Positions 24,131 through 32,282 are shown, counted from the stretch's first letter. The stretch is DNA of 35,895 nt from Lachnospiraceae bacterium (GCA_910575155.1 CAJTDX010000032.1:1-35895), one strand, 5' to 3'. Notes: generated from the sequence alone by a model not told the origin. Numbers and translations: made by a program.

Positions 24131-24931
24131 ATGTTAAGAGATATTACAATCGGACAATATTATCCCGCAGATTCTGTGATTCACAGACTGGACCCCAGAA
24201 CTAAGCTTATGGCAGCGATGCTCTATATTCTGTCTCTTTTTATATTCCGCGGATGGGCAGGATTTGCGGCGGTAACGCTGGCGCTGGTTTTGGTGATTGC
24301 GCTGTCGAAAGTTCCGTTCGCATATATGGTGAGGGGCTTAAAGCCGATCGCTGTGATTTTGGTAATCACCATACTGTTTAACCTGTTTCTCACGCCGGGA
24401 GTGCCGCTGGTGGAATTCTGGAAATTAAGCATTTCATGGCAGGGACTGAAAAATGCAGGTTTTATGACAGTTCGCCTGATCTATCTGATTCTGGGAAGTT
24501 CCGTACTGACCCTGACGACTACCCCGAATCAGCTTACGGACGGTATGGAACAATCATTGAAGCCTCTCAACAGGCTGCATATTCCGGTACATGAGATTTC
24601 CATGATGATGTCGATTGCATTGCGCTTCATTCCTATTTTAATTGAAGAGACGGATAAGATTATGAAAGCCCAGCTTGCCAGGGGAGCGGATTTCGAGAGC
24701 GGAAACCTGATAAAAAAAGCCAAATCTATGGTGCCGCTGCTGGTGCCGCTGTTTATTTCCGCATTCCGCCGCGCCAACGACCTTGCCATGGCAATGGAGG
24801 CGCGCTGTTATCATGGCGGTGAAGGAAGGACGAAAATGAAACCGTTGAGGTATAAAAAAGCAGACGGCGCGGCGTATCTGCTGTCAGCGGCATATTTAGC
24901 CGGAGTGATTGCGCTGAGGATAATATTGTAA
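24131..24931 (+). CDS. ecfT: Energy-coupling factor transmembrane protein EcfT
   Basis: The membrane scaffold that links the two EcfA ATPases to an S component. The 266 residues include an N-terminal HRLDPRTKL segment typical of EcfT, five or so membrane helices, and the two coupling-helix motifs, seen as AQLARGADF and AMEARCYHGG; the second has Arg-Cys where the pattern is usually Arg-Gly or similar. The order ecfA1-ecfA2-ecfT-truA is common in Firmicutes. AGGAG precedes the start. Confidence 0.92.
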   Translation: MLRDITIGQYYPADSVIHRLDPRTKLMAAMLYILSLFIFRGWAGFAAVTLALVLVIALSKVPFAYMVRGLKPIAVILVITILFNLFLTPGVPLVEFWKLSISWQGLKNAGFMTVRLIYLILGSSVLTLTTTPNQLTDGMEQSLKPLNRLHIPVHEISMMMSIALRFIPILIEETDKIMKAQLARGADFESGNLIKKAKSMVPLLVPLFISAFRRANDLAMAMEARCYHGGEGRTKMKPLRYKKADGAAYLLSAAYLAGVIALRIIL

Positions 24932-24951
24932 GACAGAAAGGCATGGACGGC

Positions 24952-25713
24952 ATGGGAAATGAAGTGAGACGGATCAAACTGGTGGTGGCTTACGACGGGA
25001 CCAATTATTGCGGCTGGCAGGTACAGCAGAGCGGCATTACCATAGAGGAGATACTGAATAAGGCCCTGACTGAGCTGCTGGGGGAAGAAATTAAAGTGAC
25101 TGGCGCCAGCCGCACAGATTCCGGCGTACACTCGCTGGGAAATGTGGCGGTCTTTGACACGGCGGCACGGATTCCCCCAGAAAAAATCTGCTATGCGCTC
25201 AATCAGCGTCTGCCAAAGGATATTGTGGCGCAGGATTCATCTGAGGCGCCTCAAGATTTCCATCCCAGAAGATGCTACAGTGAGAAAACGTATGAGTATC
25301 GGATTTTAAATCGGAAAATTCCTCTGCCAACACGGCGGTATGATACCTTTTTTTACTATCGGAAACTGGATGTGGAACGAATGCAGCGGGCGGCGTCTTA
25401 CCTGGTGGGACGTCATGATTTTAAGAGTTTTTGCTCTGTGAAGACCGCGGTGGAAGATACGGTCCGGGAAGTTCTTTCCTGCACAGTGGAAAAATCTGCA
25501 GATGATGTAGTGGCGATACGGATCACAGGAACGGGATTTCTGTATAATATGGTGCGAATTATTGCAGGCACTCTGATTCAGGTGGGAATCGGGGAGACAG
25601 AGCCGGAGACAATACCAAAAATTCTTGAGAAAAAAGACCGAAATGCGGCAGGTCCGACAGCTCCTGCGCATGGATTAACCATGTTGGGAATAAAATATGG
25701 AAAAAATACTTGA
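24952..25713 (+). CDS. truA: tRNA pseudouridine(38-40) synthase TruA
   Basis: Makes pseudouridine at positions 38-40 of the anticodon stem. The 253 residues show the catalytic Asp56 in GASRTDSGVH, the opening IKLVVAYDGTNYCGWQ, and the later segment GTGFLYNMVRIIAGTL. Two nearby ATG codons are possible: 24943 has AAAGG only one base away, whereas 24952 has it 10 nt upstream and is preferred, but the choice is uncertain. It is last in the trmL-ecf operon. Its stop codon lies inside an inverted repeat that covers the next promoter. Confidence 0.92.
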   Translation: MGNEVRRIKLVVAYDGTNYCGWQVQQSGITIEEILNKALTELLGEEIKVTGASRTDSGVHSLGNVAVFDTAARIPPEKICYALNQRLPKDIVAQDSSEAPQDFHPRRCYSEKTYEYRILNRKIPLPTRRYDTFFYYRKLDVERMQRAASYLVGRHDFKSFCSVKTAVEDTVREVLSCTVEKSADDVVAIRITGTGFLYNMVRIIAGTLIQVGIGETEPETIPKILEKKDRNAAGPTAPAHGLTMLGIKYGKNT

Positions 25714-25736
25714 TATTATACCAGAGTATCAAGTAT
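25706..25736. promoter_or_regulatory. 10-bp inverted repeat over the chemoreceptor promoter
   Basis: ATACTTGATA (25706-25715) and TATCAAGTAT (25727-25736) are perfect complements with an 11-nt spacer, centres 21 bp apart (two helical turns). The arms include the -35 and part of the -10 of the promoter, as expected for a dimeric repressor site. As RNA it could also be a weak terminator for truA. Confidence 0.6.
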
Positions 25737-25739
25737 AAT
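25710..25739 (+). promoter_or_regulatory. Promoter of the chemoreceptor gene
   Basis: TTGATA, 18 nt, TATAAT. The start codon is 61 nt further on. Confidence 0.65.
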
Positions 25740-25800
25740 TTTATCATTCAGTCACACGAAAATAAAATGATGCCTGAAAGAGGTGAAAGGAGATTTAGGT

Positions 25801-27489
25801 ATGTTTTTGCGTAAAATTGACAGAATGAAGATACGTGAGAAATTGAAATTTGGTTATAGTCTCGTGGTCGGTCTGATGATCGTGATTGCAGTGGTGTCCC
25901 TGGTGGGGCTGTTTTTTGTACAGGGGAAAATGAACGCCTACATTAACGGGGCCCAGGCTGCAGATACAGCCGTGAAACAATGCAGGATTAATATGAATGC
26001 GGCTGCCAGAAATATCCGGGAGATGGCGTTGAATACGGATCAGAGTTCTTTTGAAGATTACCGGAATAAGGTGGAAGAATATGCGCAGGTCATGGGAGAA
26101 GCCATAGAAGATCTGAAGAAGGCGGACGTTGTCAGCGAGGAAGTGACGCTTCGCTATGAGACTGCAGTTGAAGAATGGCTGAAAATGGGGTATACCATTA
26201 TAAATACGGTGATAGATGGAGAACAGGCAGAAGCAGTAAGATTTATTATAGAAGATTGTGCTCCGGCTTTGCAGGAGGCCGCGGCAATATCCGAAGAAAT
26301 TGACGACGAGACGGATCGGGCGAAAAAAGAAGCGGTTAATATGACGACAAGCGCCGTTCTTTTCGTAACAGTGGCAGTAGTTTTGCTCCTGGTTCTTGCG
26401 ATTCTTCTGGCGGCAAAAACCGGAACAAAAATTGTCAAAAGTATTGTGGATCCTTTAAGAGAGATTGAAGATGCGGCAACCGAATTATCACAGGGTAATT
26501 TACATACAGAAGTTAGCTGTCAGAGTGAAGATGAGATTGGCACACTGGCGGAAGCTCTCCGCAGCTCTTTTTATCATTTGAGTTCTTATGTGGAAGATAT
26601 TGACCGCGCTATGAAAGAGTTCTCTCAGGGAAATTTTGATGTGAAAGCGAATGTAGATTATCGGGGCGATTTCTGCAATATTGAAAATTCATTTATGGAA
26701 TTTGAGAAAAATATGGCGGATATGGTCAAGAATGTGCAGACAGTGGCAGATCAGGTAACAAGAGCTTCTGAGCAGATTTCAGCCAGCTCTACGGAACTGG
26801 CCGAGGGAGCTTCCGAGCAGGCAGGCGTTACCGAGGAACTTTCTGCTTCTGTGGAAAGCGTGTCGCAGCAGATCGATTCTAACGCCAAAGAAGCGTTGGA
26901 TATCAGCTATGAAGTGCAGCAGGTAGGCGAGGAAATTGATTACAGTAATAAGAAGATGCAGGAAATGGTGGCGTCTATGGAACGAATCAGCGACTCTTCG
27001 GATCAGATTGGTAAGATTATAGCGACCATCAATGAAATTGCAGATCAGACGAATCTTCTGGCATTAAACGCGTCGATTGAGGCGGCCCGGGCCGGAGATG
27101 CGGGAAGAGGATTTGCGGTCGTTGCAGATCAGGTGTCTCTTCTGGCTGCCCAGAGCGCGCAGGCGGCGAAGGAATCCACGTCGTTGATTGAGGAATCTGT
27201 CTGCGCAGTAAAGAGCGGAATGGTGATTGCACACGATACGGCGGAGCAGCTTGAGAATGTTGTAAAGGGCGCCCGCGATATCATTGATAAAGTCAATCTT
27301 ATTGCGGAAGCTTCCAAGGAACAGGCGACTGCCGTGGATCAGATTAACAGCGGTGTGGATCAGATTAACCATGTGGTACAGAATAATTCGGCCACCTCAC
27401 AGGAATGTGCCGCGGCCAGCCAGGAAATGACCGCCCAGGCAGAAAATCTGACGGGTATGATCCGGGAATTCAAGGTCGGAAAGTTTTAG
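25801..27489 (+). CDS. Methyl-accepting chemotaxis protein
   Basis: A 562-residue chemoreceptor. It has a first membrane helix (about 18-40), an outer four-helix-bundle-like domain (about 42-180), a second membrane helix (about 187-210), a HAMP linker (about 213-265), a second HAMP-like stretch with [18 protein letters not shown], and a signalling domain (about 300-555). The hairpin tip reads [34 protein letters not shown], split here only by the usual conserved core, so coupling to CheA/CheW is expected. No C-terminal methyltransferase-tethering pentapeptide is present. A GTG at 25783 is rejected because AAAGGAG (25786-25792) is placed for the ATG at 25801. No other chemotaxis genes are near. 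Confidence 0.9.
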   Translation: MFLRKIDRMKIREKLKFGYSLVVGLMIVIAVVSLVGLFFVQGKMNAYINGAQAADTAVKQCRINMNAAARNIREMALNTDQSSFEDYRNKVEEYAQVMGEAIEDLKKADVVSEEVTLRYETAVEEWLKMGYTIINTVIDGEQAEAVRFIIEDCAPALQEAAAISEEIDDETDRAKKEAVNMTTSAVLFVTVAVVLLLVLAILLAAKTGTKIVKSIVDPLREIEDAATELSQGNLHTEVSCQSEDEIGTLAEALRSSFYHLSSYVEDIDRAMKEFSQGNFDVKANVDYRGDFCNIENSFMEFEKNMADMVKNVQTVADQVTRASEQISASSTELAEGASEQAGVTEELSASVESVSQQIDSNAKEALDISYEVQQVGEEIDYSNKKMQEMVASMERISDSSDQIGKIIATINEIADQTNLLALNASIEAARAGDAGRGFAVVADQVSLLAAQSAQAAKESTSLIEESVCAVKSGMVIAHDTAEQLENVVKGARDIIDKVNLIAEASKEQATAVDQINSGVDQINHVVQNNSATSQECAAASQEMTAQAENLTGMIREFKVGKF

Positions 27490-27529
27490 AACTGCCAGCT
27501 TCAGACCGTTAAAAAATGAAAAATAAGTG

Positions 27530-27558
27530 TTGACAGACCGGATTTGTTGTAATAGAAT
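27530..27558 (+). promoter_or_regulatory. Promoter of rplM-rpsI
   Basis: TTGACA, 17 nt, TAGAAT: a near-consensus promoter suited to ribosomal protein genes. Confidence 0.85.
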
Positions 27559-27564
27559 GTAAAA

Positions 27565-27767
27565 GTATGGCAAGTTAGAAATGCGAGCCTTACTCCGGCG
27601 AAGCGTTTTTGCTTTGAAGTACAAGGAAAAATGTAAATGGTGTGAAACAGATAGAACGGATGGAATCTATAACACAAATGATTGGTTTTAGTTGGATTTC
27701 TATGGAAATCAGGGGACGGCATCCGGATATCAGAGTAACATTGTAAAATTCAAGGAGGTAACATTCA
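27565..27767 (+). promoter_or_regulatory. Long rplM leader, candidate L13 autoregulatory RNA
   Basis: About 200 nt of untranslated leader separate the promoter from rplM. It can form small hairpins such as AAGC-GTTTTT-GCTT and GATTTC-TATG-GAAATC. In Bacillus and relatives L13 leaders are known (Rfam L13_leader), so autoregulation is plausible by position, but I have not matched the consensus. Confidence 0.45.
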
Positions 27768-28196
27768 ATGAAAACTTTTATGGCCAGCCCGGCGACAATT
27801 GAAAGAAAATGGTATGTGGTTGATGCTGAAGGAAAGACATTAGGTCGTTTGGCATCTGAGATTGCGAAGGTGTTAAGAGGAAAAAACAAACCGATTTTTA
27901 CTCCTCATATGGATACCGGTGATTATGTAATCGTTGTCAATGCGGACAAGGTAAAAGTAACCGGTAAGAAATTAGATCAGAAGATTTATTACCATCACTC
28001 CGAATATGTAGGTGGAATGAAAGAGACTACCTTAAAAGAGATGTTAGCAAACAAACCGGAAAGAGTAGTTGAGCTTGCTGTTAAGGGAATGCTTCCAAAG
28101 GGACCTTTGGGAAGACAGATGTATAAGAAATTGTTTGTATATGCAGGACCGGATCACAAACATGAAGCTCAGAAACCAGAAGTTTTAACATTTTAA
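27768..28196 (+). CDS. rplM: 50S ribosomal protein L13
   Basis: A 142-residue protein matching L13 over its full length: [21 protein letters not shown] near the start, [13 protein letters not shown], the [10 protein letters not shown] loop, and [21 protein letters not shown] toward the end. It is an early-assembling large-subunit protein. AAGGAGG stands 9 nt before the ATG. It forms the usual pair with rpsI, which starts 17 nt after its stop. Confidence 0.98.
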   Translation: MKTFMASPATIERKWYVVDAEGKTLGRLASEIAKVLRGKNKPIFTPHMDTGDYVIVVNADKVKVTGKKLDQKIYYHHSEYVGGMKETTLKEMLANKPERVVELAVKGMLPKGPLGRQMYKKLFVYAGPDHKHEAQKPEVLTF

Positions 28197-28213
28197 TCAG
28201 GAGGTAAAATAAG

Positions 28214-28606
28214 ATGGAAAGTGCAAGATATTACGGAACAGGAAGAAGAAAAAAATCTATCGCCAGGGTATATCTCATGCCTGGAACAGGTAAGGTTACG
28301 ATTAATAAAAGAGATATTGATGATTATTTAGGAATGGAAACACTGAAAGTGATTGTTCGTCAGCCGTTAGTAGCGACTGAGACAGCAGACAAGTTTGATG
28401 TTCTGGTGAATGTCCGCGGAGGCGGATATACAGGTCAGGCAGGCGCAATCCGTCACGGTATTGCAAGAGCGCTGCTGCAGGCAGACGCTGACTACAGACC
28501 AGTGCTGAAAGCTGCAGGTTTCCTGACGCGTGATCCGAGAATGAAGGAGAGAAAGAAATACGGACTCAAGGCAGCTCGCCGCGCTCCGCAGTTCTCCAAG
28601 AGATAA
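28214..28606 (+). CDS. rpsI: 30S ribosomal protein S9
   Basis: A 130-residue S9 with [16 protein letters not shown] at the start, the [21 protein letters not shown] core, and the basic tail [17 protein letters not shown] whose last residues reach the tRNA in the P site. CAGGAGG precedes the start. The gene is intact; the mobile island starts just after it. The 3' end of rpsI is a known insertion target for integrative elements in Firmicutes. Confidence 0.98.
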   Translation: MESARYYGTGRRKKSIARVYLMPGTGKVTINKRDIDDYLGMETLKVIVRQPLVATETADKFDVLVNVRGGGYTGQAGAIRHGIARALLQADADYRPVLKAAGFLTRDPRMKERKKYGLKAARRAPQFSKR

Positions 28607-28774
28607 TTACAGTAAAATTAAAGAGATTAGTAAAACCCTTGAAAGTCCAGTGTTTTCAAGGGTTTTCTTTATGTCTGTGTTTTCTGAAATTGTGGTAAAA
28701 AGTGCCGAAAATTGTTTTCGTCCAGTGCATCATTATTTAATAAATCTTCGGTTATTGATTTTGCTATGTCAGTT
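28607..28774. other. Junction between core chromosome and island
   Basis: This gap holds the rpsI terminator and about 100 bp of AT-rich sequence before the first island gene. The left attachment site is expected here or in the last codons of rpsI. GTCCAGTG occurs at 28645-28652 and again near 28720. No second copy of the rpsI end is visible in the window, so attR must lie beyond it or has been lost. Confidence 0.45.
28632..28670 (+). terminator. Intrinsic terminator behind rpsI
   Basis: A perfect 13-bp stem AAAACCCTTGAAA/TTTCAAGGGTTTT with a 9-nt loop and a T-rich end (TTTTCTTT). It may end rplM-rpsI transcripts and also the leftward island transcript, since the stem starts with A residues on the other side. 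Confidence 0.85.
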
Positions 28775-29368
28775 CTATTCATCAGCAACACCGTCTTTCT
28801 CGACAGACAATAAGCCTATGATAAAGCTATATATGCTTTCGATAGTATCAGGGCTTTCAATATCGTATATCATTCTTGCGATATTACAACGGTATTCCCC
28901 GGCTTGCTTTTTTTCTGCGGTCTGTTCCAACTCTGTGTCTTTTGCTTTTTTGTCCTCACGCTCTGCCCGGATTTCAAGCACTGGCTTTGTTATTCTGTTT
29001 GGCATAAGATAAAAGCAATCTTCTGGCAATAAATAGGACATCATGCAATAGAAATATTCTGCTTTGTACCCAAAAGGCAGATAATAGACAAGTTCCAAAA
29101 GTTTACGATGCATATCGTCCTTTACACGCTTATCAATCTTTGCTTTCTGTTCGGCTTCTGCTTGCTTATATCCAGCCATAAAGCCATAATTGAAAAGGTC
29201 ATAAATCAAATCAATAATACTTTCTCTATCAGCTTGTCTGAAAAGTTCTTTGTAATTGCCTATTTGTGCAGCGTTAAAATCAAAATCATCATGCCGAGGA
29301 TGCTTTGCTTCCCACTTTGTAAATGCTTGCTTTGCTTCAGCGGCGGTCATGTTCTTAATCTTCTTCAT
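28775..29368 (-). CDS. Island protein of unknown function (197 aa)
   Basis: I do not recognise a family. The 197 residues are mostly helical and charged; they include a hydrophobic aromatic middle (LVYYLPFGYKAEYFYCMMSYLL) and a Lys/Glu-rich coiled stretch (REDKKAKDTELEQTAEKKQ). AAAGGAAG lies 9 nt before the ATG, which supports the start. It is the last leftward gene of the island, between the integrase and rpsI, with a gap of 157 bp before it that contains a probable small RNA on the other strand. Confidence 0.7.
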   Translation of the reverse strand: MKKIKNMTAAEAKQAFTKWEAKHPRHDDFDFNAAQIGNYKELFRQADRESIIDLIYDLFNYGFMAGYKQAEAEQKAKIDKRVKDDMHRKLLELVYYLPFGYKAEYFYCMMSYLLPEDCFYLMPNRITKPVLEIRAEREDKKAKDTELEQTAEKKQAGEYRCNIARMIYDIESPDTIESIYSFIIGLLSVEKDGVADE

Positions 29369-29404
29369 CGTAAAATCTTCCTTTCTTTTGATCGGGAAGT
29401 ATGC

Positions 29405-29490
29405 TACAATGAATATACTCCCTTTAATTTGCGTAGTGGCTTATTACTGGGTAGCGGCTCTATGGTATTTGCGGTACTGTAGAGCCTTTT
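29405..29490 (+). ncRNA. Candidate small RNA opposite the integrase-197aa gap
   Basis: An extended -10 (TGC-TACAAT, 29403-29410) is followed about 45 nt later by a hairpin GGCTCTA (29456-29462)/TAGAGCC with TTTTT after it, a good intrinsic terminator on the plus strand. This would give an RNA of about 70 nt, antisense to the leader of the leftward 197-residue gene. The -35 is poor. An ORF across the same place is cut by the terminator and is not believed. Confidence 0.45.
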
Positions 29491-29525
29491 TAATTGCTAC
29501 AATCAATTTGCATCAACTCCTTTCC

Positions 29526-30578
29526 TCAAATTTTGTTTATGGCATCTAAAAGGGCTTGTATCTCAAAATGAGTATATACCTGTTGCGTTACCTCCTGTCC
29601 TTTGTGACCTACAATTTTTTTAACCATTCTATCATCAACTCTGGCTTCAGCAAGTAATGAAATACAAGTGTGCCTTGTATCAAGTGGGCGGTGGCTCATT
29701 CCTAACTGTTCTATTAACGGTTTCCAATAGCTGTCATAGTAATTTCTGTATTCAAAATGCTTGCCCTCTGGCGTACTTAAAAGGTATTCGCAATCATTCA
29801 GATTGTACCAGTATTCAAAGAATGGTAGCACTTTATCAGAAATTGGCACTTTTCGTATTCCTGCTTCTGTTTTGGCAGCAGTCACATCAAACCAACGCTC
29901 TTTTATATTAACGTGTTCTTTCTTTAAATCCAGTAATTCAGATATTCTGCAGCCGGAATATATCAGCATTAAAACCACGTTAAAGTAACCGTTCGCATCT
30001 TTCCATTTCCAAACTTTTTCTATCTCCGCTTTGCTGAATGGCTCTCTGTTGTATGCGTTGGGTTTTCCTGCTTTCTTTATGTCTATATATTGTGTTTTGT
30101 TCATGTCGGGCGGTATTATGTCATGGATAACCGCATATTTGAACATCAAGCCTACAAGAACCTTGTATTTGCGTAGGGTAGGCGTATTCTTGCCGGAGGT
30201 ATCGGCAATATACTGTAAATCATCCAGTTTCACATCTACCATGCGTTTATTTGCGATAGGCTCACATAATAAATAAGCTGCCCGGTAGCCTTTTGCATTG
30301 CTTTCTGATACGGTGGGGAAGTGTTCTTCACTCCAACGCTCAAAAACTTCTTGAAATGTGACCTTAGAAGCATCTACATCATATGGAGATTTATTATAAT
30401 CTGCCAGTGCTTGCAGGGCTTCTTTTTTGCTCTCATAATAGCCTATGGTTTTGCGTTTCTGCTTCCATTTGCCTGTTTCTATGTCTATCTGCCATCGTTC
30501 TGTTACAATCGCCCTGTATGGCTTTCTGCGGTTGCCAGACAGCTTGTAGACGGAGCCAAAGCCATTAGGTAGTTTCAT
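29526..30578 (-). CDS. int: Tyrosine-type site-specific integrase
   Basis: A 350-residue phage/ICE integrase. It has an arm-binding N-terminal domain (about 1-65, with GSVYKLSGNRRKPYRA), a core-binding domain (about 72-165), and a catalytic domain (about 178-350). The active-site residues are Arg211 (YSGCRISELL), Lys236, Arg302 and His303 (TRHTCIS), His325 (IVGHKG) and the nucleophile Tyr335 (VYTHF). The box II histidine of the HxxR motif is not present: Leu299 occupies the position that is His in PHDTRHT-type relatives, a change one base would explain. The start overlaps the preceding zinc-ribbon gene by 14 bp. Its place next to rpsI suits insertion there. Confidence 0.92.
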   Translation of the reverse strand: MKLPNGFGSVYKLSGNRRKPYRAIVTERWQIDIETGKWKQKRKTIGYYESKKEALQALADYNKSPYDVDASKVTFQEVFERWSEEHFPTVSESNAKGYRAAYLLCEPIANKRMVDVKLDDLQYIADTSGKNTPTLRKYKVLVGLMFKYAVIHDIIPPDMNKTQYIDIKKAGKPNAYNREPFSKAEIEKVWKWKDANGYFNVVLMLIYSGCRISELLDLKKEHVNIKERWFDVTAAKTEAGIRKVPISDKVLPFFEYWYNLNDCEYLLSTPEGKHFEYRNYYDSYWKPLIEQLGMSHRPLDTRHTCISLLAEARVDDRMVKKIVGHKGQEVTQQVYTHFEIQALLDAINKI

Positions 30579-31521
30579 TCGTCTGCCCTCCCTTTGTTGG
30601 CTTGTATTTGGTTTTTAATTCTTCGAGAAACTTTATATACCCCGTTATATCTCCTTTTTCTCTATATAAATCTTGTTTGCTTAGTGCTTCGTTTTCAAAG
30701 GGTTCATTATATTTTGAGGAATATTCAAAATAATCTTTTCCAGCGTTTTCAAATCGCTTTGCTCTTTGCTGCATAGTTTTATATGCTTTTCGGTATGCCT
30801 TTCTGAAATCATCAGATTTTAAGTCGCTATGAATATTCTTGCAGTTAGAGCAGAATTTTTTGTTATTTCCGTTTCTTTCAATAAAATAACCATTGCAGTA
30901 TGAGCATTTATGAAATATAACGTTATTTTTTCTGGCATAAATAGCATCTAATACTTGTAAAGAGTAATTTTCAAATTCTGAATAGCATAATTGAATAGTT
31001 CCAGTATGGTCTTCCCAAAATGTTACTTTTGCAAATGCATCTGGCATATAGTGTTCTTCGGAAAGTATTTTTAAAGGATTTACGCAAACCCATAATACGA
31101 AATATTCTCGAAAATTAAATTTGTCAAAAGTATTATCATGATATAACGATACAAGTACGCCGTTGACAATACATCTTGTGACTAAATCAGAATAACCTAA
31201 CTCTCGGAACGCATTATAACATTCTTTTACAAATTCTATATTAGGCTGATGATATTTTTTTGAATAAATTTCAAACATTTCTATTATTTTTTTTGCATCT
31301 TTGATTGAATTTGAAAATTCAATTACTATATCTCCAAAACAAAACAACTCTTCCATTGGATAGGAATTATCGTAAAAGATACTTTCATCATCCAGATAAT
31401 TTATATAGCCAGTATCAGTGACTACTAAGTGGATTTCTTCAACATATTCGCCATCTTTGCCTCTTTGGTAAGGAATATTCCAATGGTCGTATACATCTTT
31501 TATAGTTTTAGCATCGTCCAT
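30565..31521 (-). CDS. Zinc-ribbon island protein (CGNR/DUF6076-like)
   Basis: A 318-residue protein of unknown function. A four-cysteine zinc ribbon stands at Cys206-x2-Cys209 and Cys224-x2-Cys227 (KCSYCNGYFIERNGNNKKFCSNC split by 14 residues) followed by a basic helix (KAYRKAYKTMQQRAKR), much like the C-terminal part of CGNR/DUF6076-type proteins carried by mobile elements. The first 190 residues have no motif I know. An in-frame TTG at 31581 is less likely than the ATG at 31521; the nearest purine-rich site (AAGGAAG) is 15 nt away, so initiation may be weak. A consensus promoter lies upstream, and the gene overlaps int by 14 bp. It could be a regulator of excision or a nucleic-acid-binding defence protein; both are guesses. 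Confidence 0.65.
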   Translation of the reverse strand: MDDAKTIKDVYDHWNIPYQRGKDGEYVEEIHLVVTDTGYINYLDDESIFYDNSYPMEELFCFGDIVIEFSNSIKDAKKIIEMFEIYSKKYHQPNIEFVKECYNAFRELGYSDLVTRCIVNGVLVSLYHDNTFDKFNFREYFVLWVCVNPLKILSEEHYMPDAFAKVTFWEDHTGTIQLCYSEFENYSLQVLDAIYARKNNVIFHKCSYCNGYFIERNGNNKKFCSNCKNIHSDLKSDDFRKAYRKAYKTMQQRAKRFENAGKDYFEYSSKYNEPFENEALSKQDLYREKGDITGYIKFLEELKTKYKPTKGGQTNETT

Positions 31522-31593
31522 TATATTATGTTGACACTTCCTTTCTAAAAAAAATACTGATAACAAAGTGCAAATATACAAATCGAAAACAGG

Positions 31594-31624
31594 TTGTTAA
31601 TATTGATGATGTAGACATTATAAT
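31594..31624 (+). promoter_or_regulatory. Possible rightward promoter of the island early genes
   Basis: TTGTTA, 19 nt, TATAAT. The spacing is long, but the -10 is perfect and overlaps the leftward -10, so the two promoters should exclude each other. Confidence 0.45.
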
Positions 31625-31645
31625 ATTGAAATAAGGAAGTGTCAA
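31617..31645 (-). promoter_or_regulatory. Consensus leftward promoter (zinc-ribbon gene and int)
   Basis: On the minus strand TTGACA, 17 nt, TATAAT: a perfect match to sigma-A consensus. The -10 lies in the palindrome ATTATAAT, so a rightward -10 (TATAAT, 31619-31624) overlaps it. Confidence 0.85.
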
Positions 31646-31677
31646 CGTTTTTAAAATATATTATGGAGGTAAATAAG

Positions 31678-31854
31678 ATGCGTAACAAGGAAATAAGAGA
31701 ATACATCAAATCAAGAAAAGTTCCTATGTGGAGAATTGCAGAGTGTTTGGGAATTGCTGATAGTTCATTCAGCCGTATGCTTCGATATGAAATTTCAGAA
31801 GAAAAGAAATCTCAAATTAGAGCGATTGCAGATGAACTGGCAGCAGGGCAGTAA
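31678..31854 (+). CDS. Small helix-turn-helix protein (58 aa)
   Basis: The 58 residues consist almost wholly of one helix-turn-helix (VPMWRIAECLGIADSSFSRMLR), a type common as the first rightward gene of Lachnospiraceae prophages and ICEs. The frame opens at a GTG at 31639, but the ATG at 31678 follows GGAGG by 8 nt. Its position just right of the divergent promoter suggests a Cro-like role in the choice between leftward and rightward transcription. Confidence 0.75.
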   Translation: MRNKEIREYIKSRKVPMWRIAECLGIADSSFSRMLRYEISEEKKSQIRAIADELAAGQ

Positions 31855-31866
31855 GGCGGTGATGAT

Positions 31867-32091
31867 ATGAGTGAACCTATTTTTGAATGTGCAAATATCC
31901 CTGTTGCAGTCGCTTCTAAAGCCTTAAAAGTAGATTGTCAGACGGTAAGGCTATTGCTTCAAAGTGGTGCGGTAAACTGGGGAATTGCATACCACAGGAC
32001 ACCAAAGAGCCGACAGTATTCTTATCTGATTTACCCTAAGAAGTTTTATGAGGAAACGGGCTTCCTTTACAAAGGGGGTACATCAGAGTGA
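31867..32091 (+). CDS. Excisionase-like DNA-binding protein (74 aa)
   Basis: A short protein with an N-terminal MerR/Xis-like helix-turn-helix (VAVASKALKVDCQTVRLLLQSG) and an aromatic C-terminal half (SYLIYPKKFYEETG). Small proteins of this type accompany integrases in prophages and integrative elements and may bend DNA for excision. AAGGCGGTGAT precedes the ATG. The last codon and stop overlap the next gene (GTGA). Confidence 0.6.
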   Translation: MSEPIFECANIPVAVASKALKVDCQTVRLLLQSGAVNWGIAYHRTPKSRQYSYLIYPKKFYEETGFLYKGGTSE

Positions 32092-32282
32092 ATATTTTGA
32101 AAAGATACCGATTGAGAAAGCAACAAAAGGCGTTAATGCAAAAGCGTGAGATATATGAGCGTTTGCAGACAGAACACAGTGATGATGAATATTTTTACAG
32201 ATGCACACAGAAAGAAATGGATGTCCTTGACGAGCAAGCCGAGCATATCCGGGGAATTTTAGAAGGGCGGTGGAAGAAATGA
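32088..32282 (+). CDS. Small coiled-coil island protein (64 aa)
   Basis: Not recognised. The 64 residues are highly charged and helical (RLRKQQKALMQKREIYERLQ), probably a coiled coil. The GTG start overlaps the preceding stop codon, and AAAGGGGG lies upstream, which supports translation coupled to the excisionase-like gene. Confidence 0.6.
   Translation: MNILKRYRLRKQQKALMQKREIYERLQTEHSDDEYFYRCTQKEMDVLDEQAEHIRGILEGRWKK

Larger units (their letters stand above)
31530..31646. repeat. 14-bp inverted repeat flanking the divergent control region
   Basis: GTTGACACTTCCTT (31530-31543) and AAGGAAGTGTCAAC (31633-31646) are perfect complements separated by 89 bp. The right copy contains the -35 hexamer of the leftward promoter. 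The left copy lies in that transcript's leader. Confidence 0.8.

Noticed and set aside
29256-29549. Hydrophobic small protein between int and the 197-aa gene (plus strand)
   Set aside because: A plus-strand intrinsic terminator lies within the frame and its ATG overlaps the likely -10 box.
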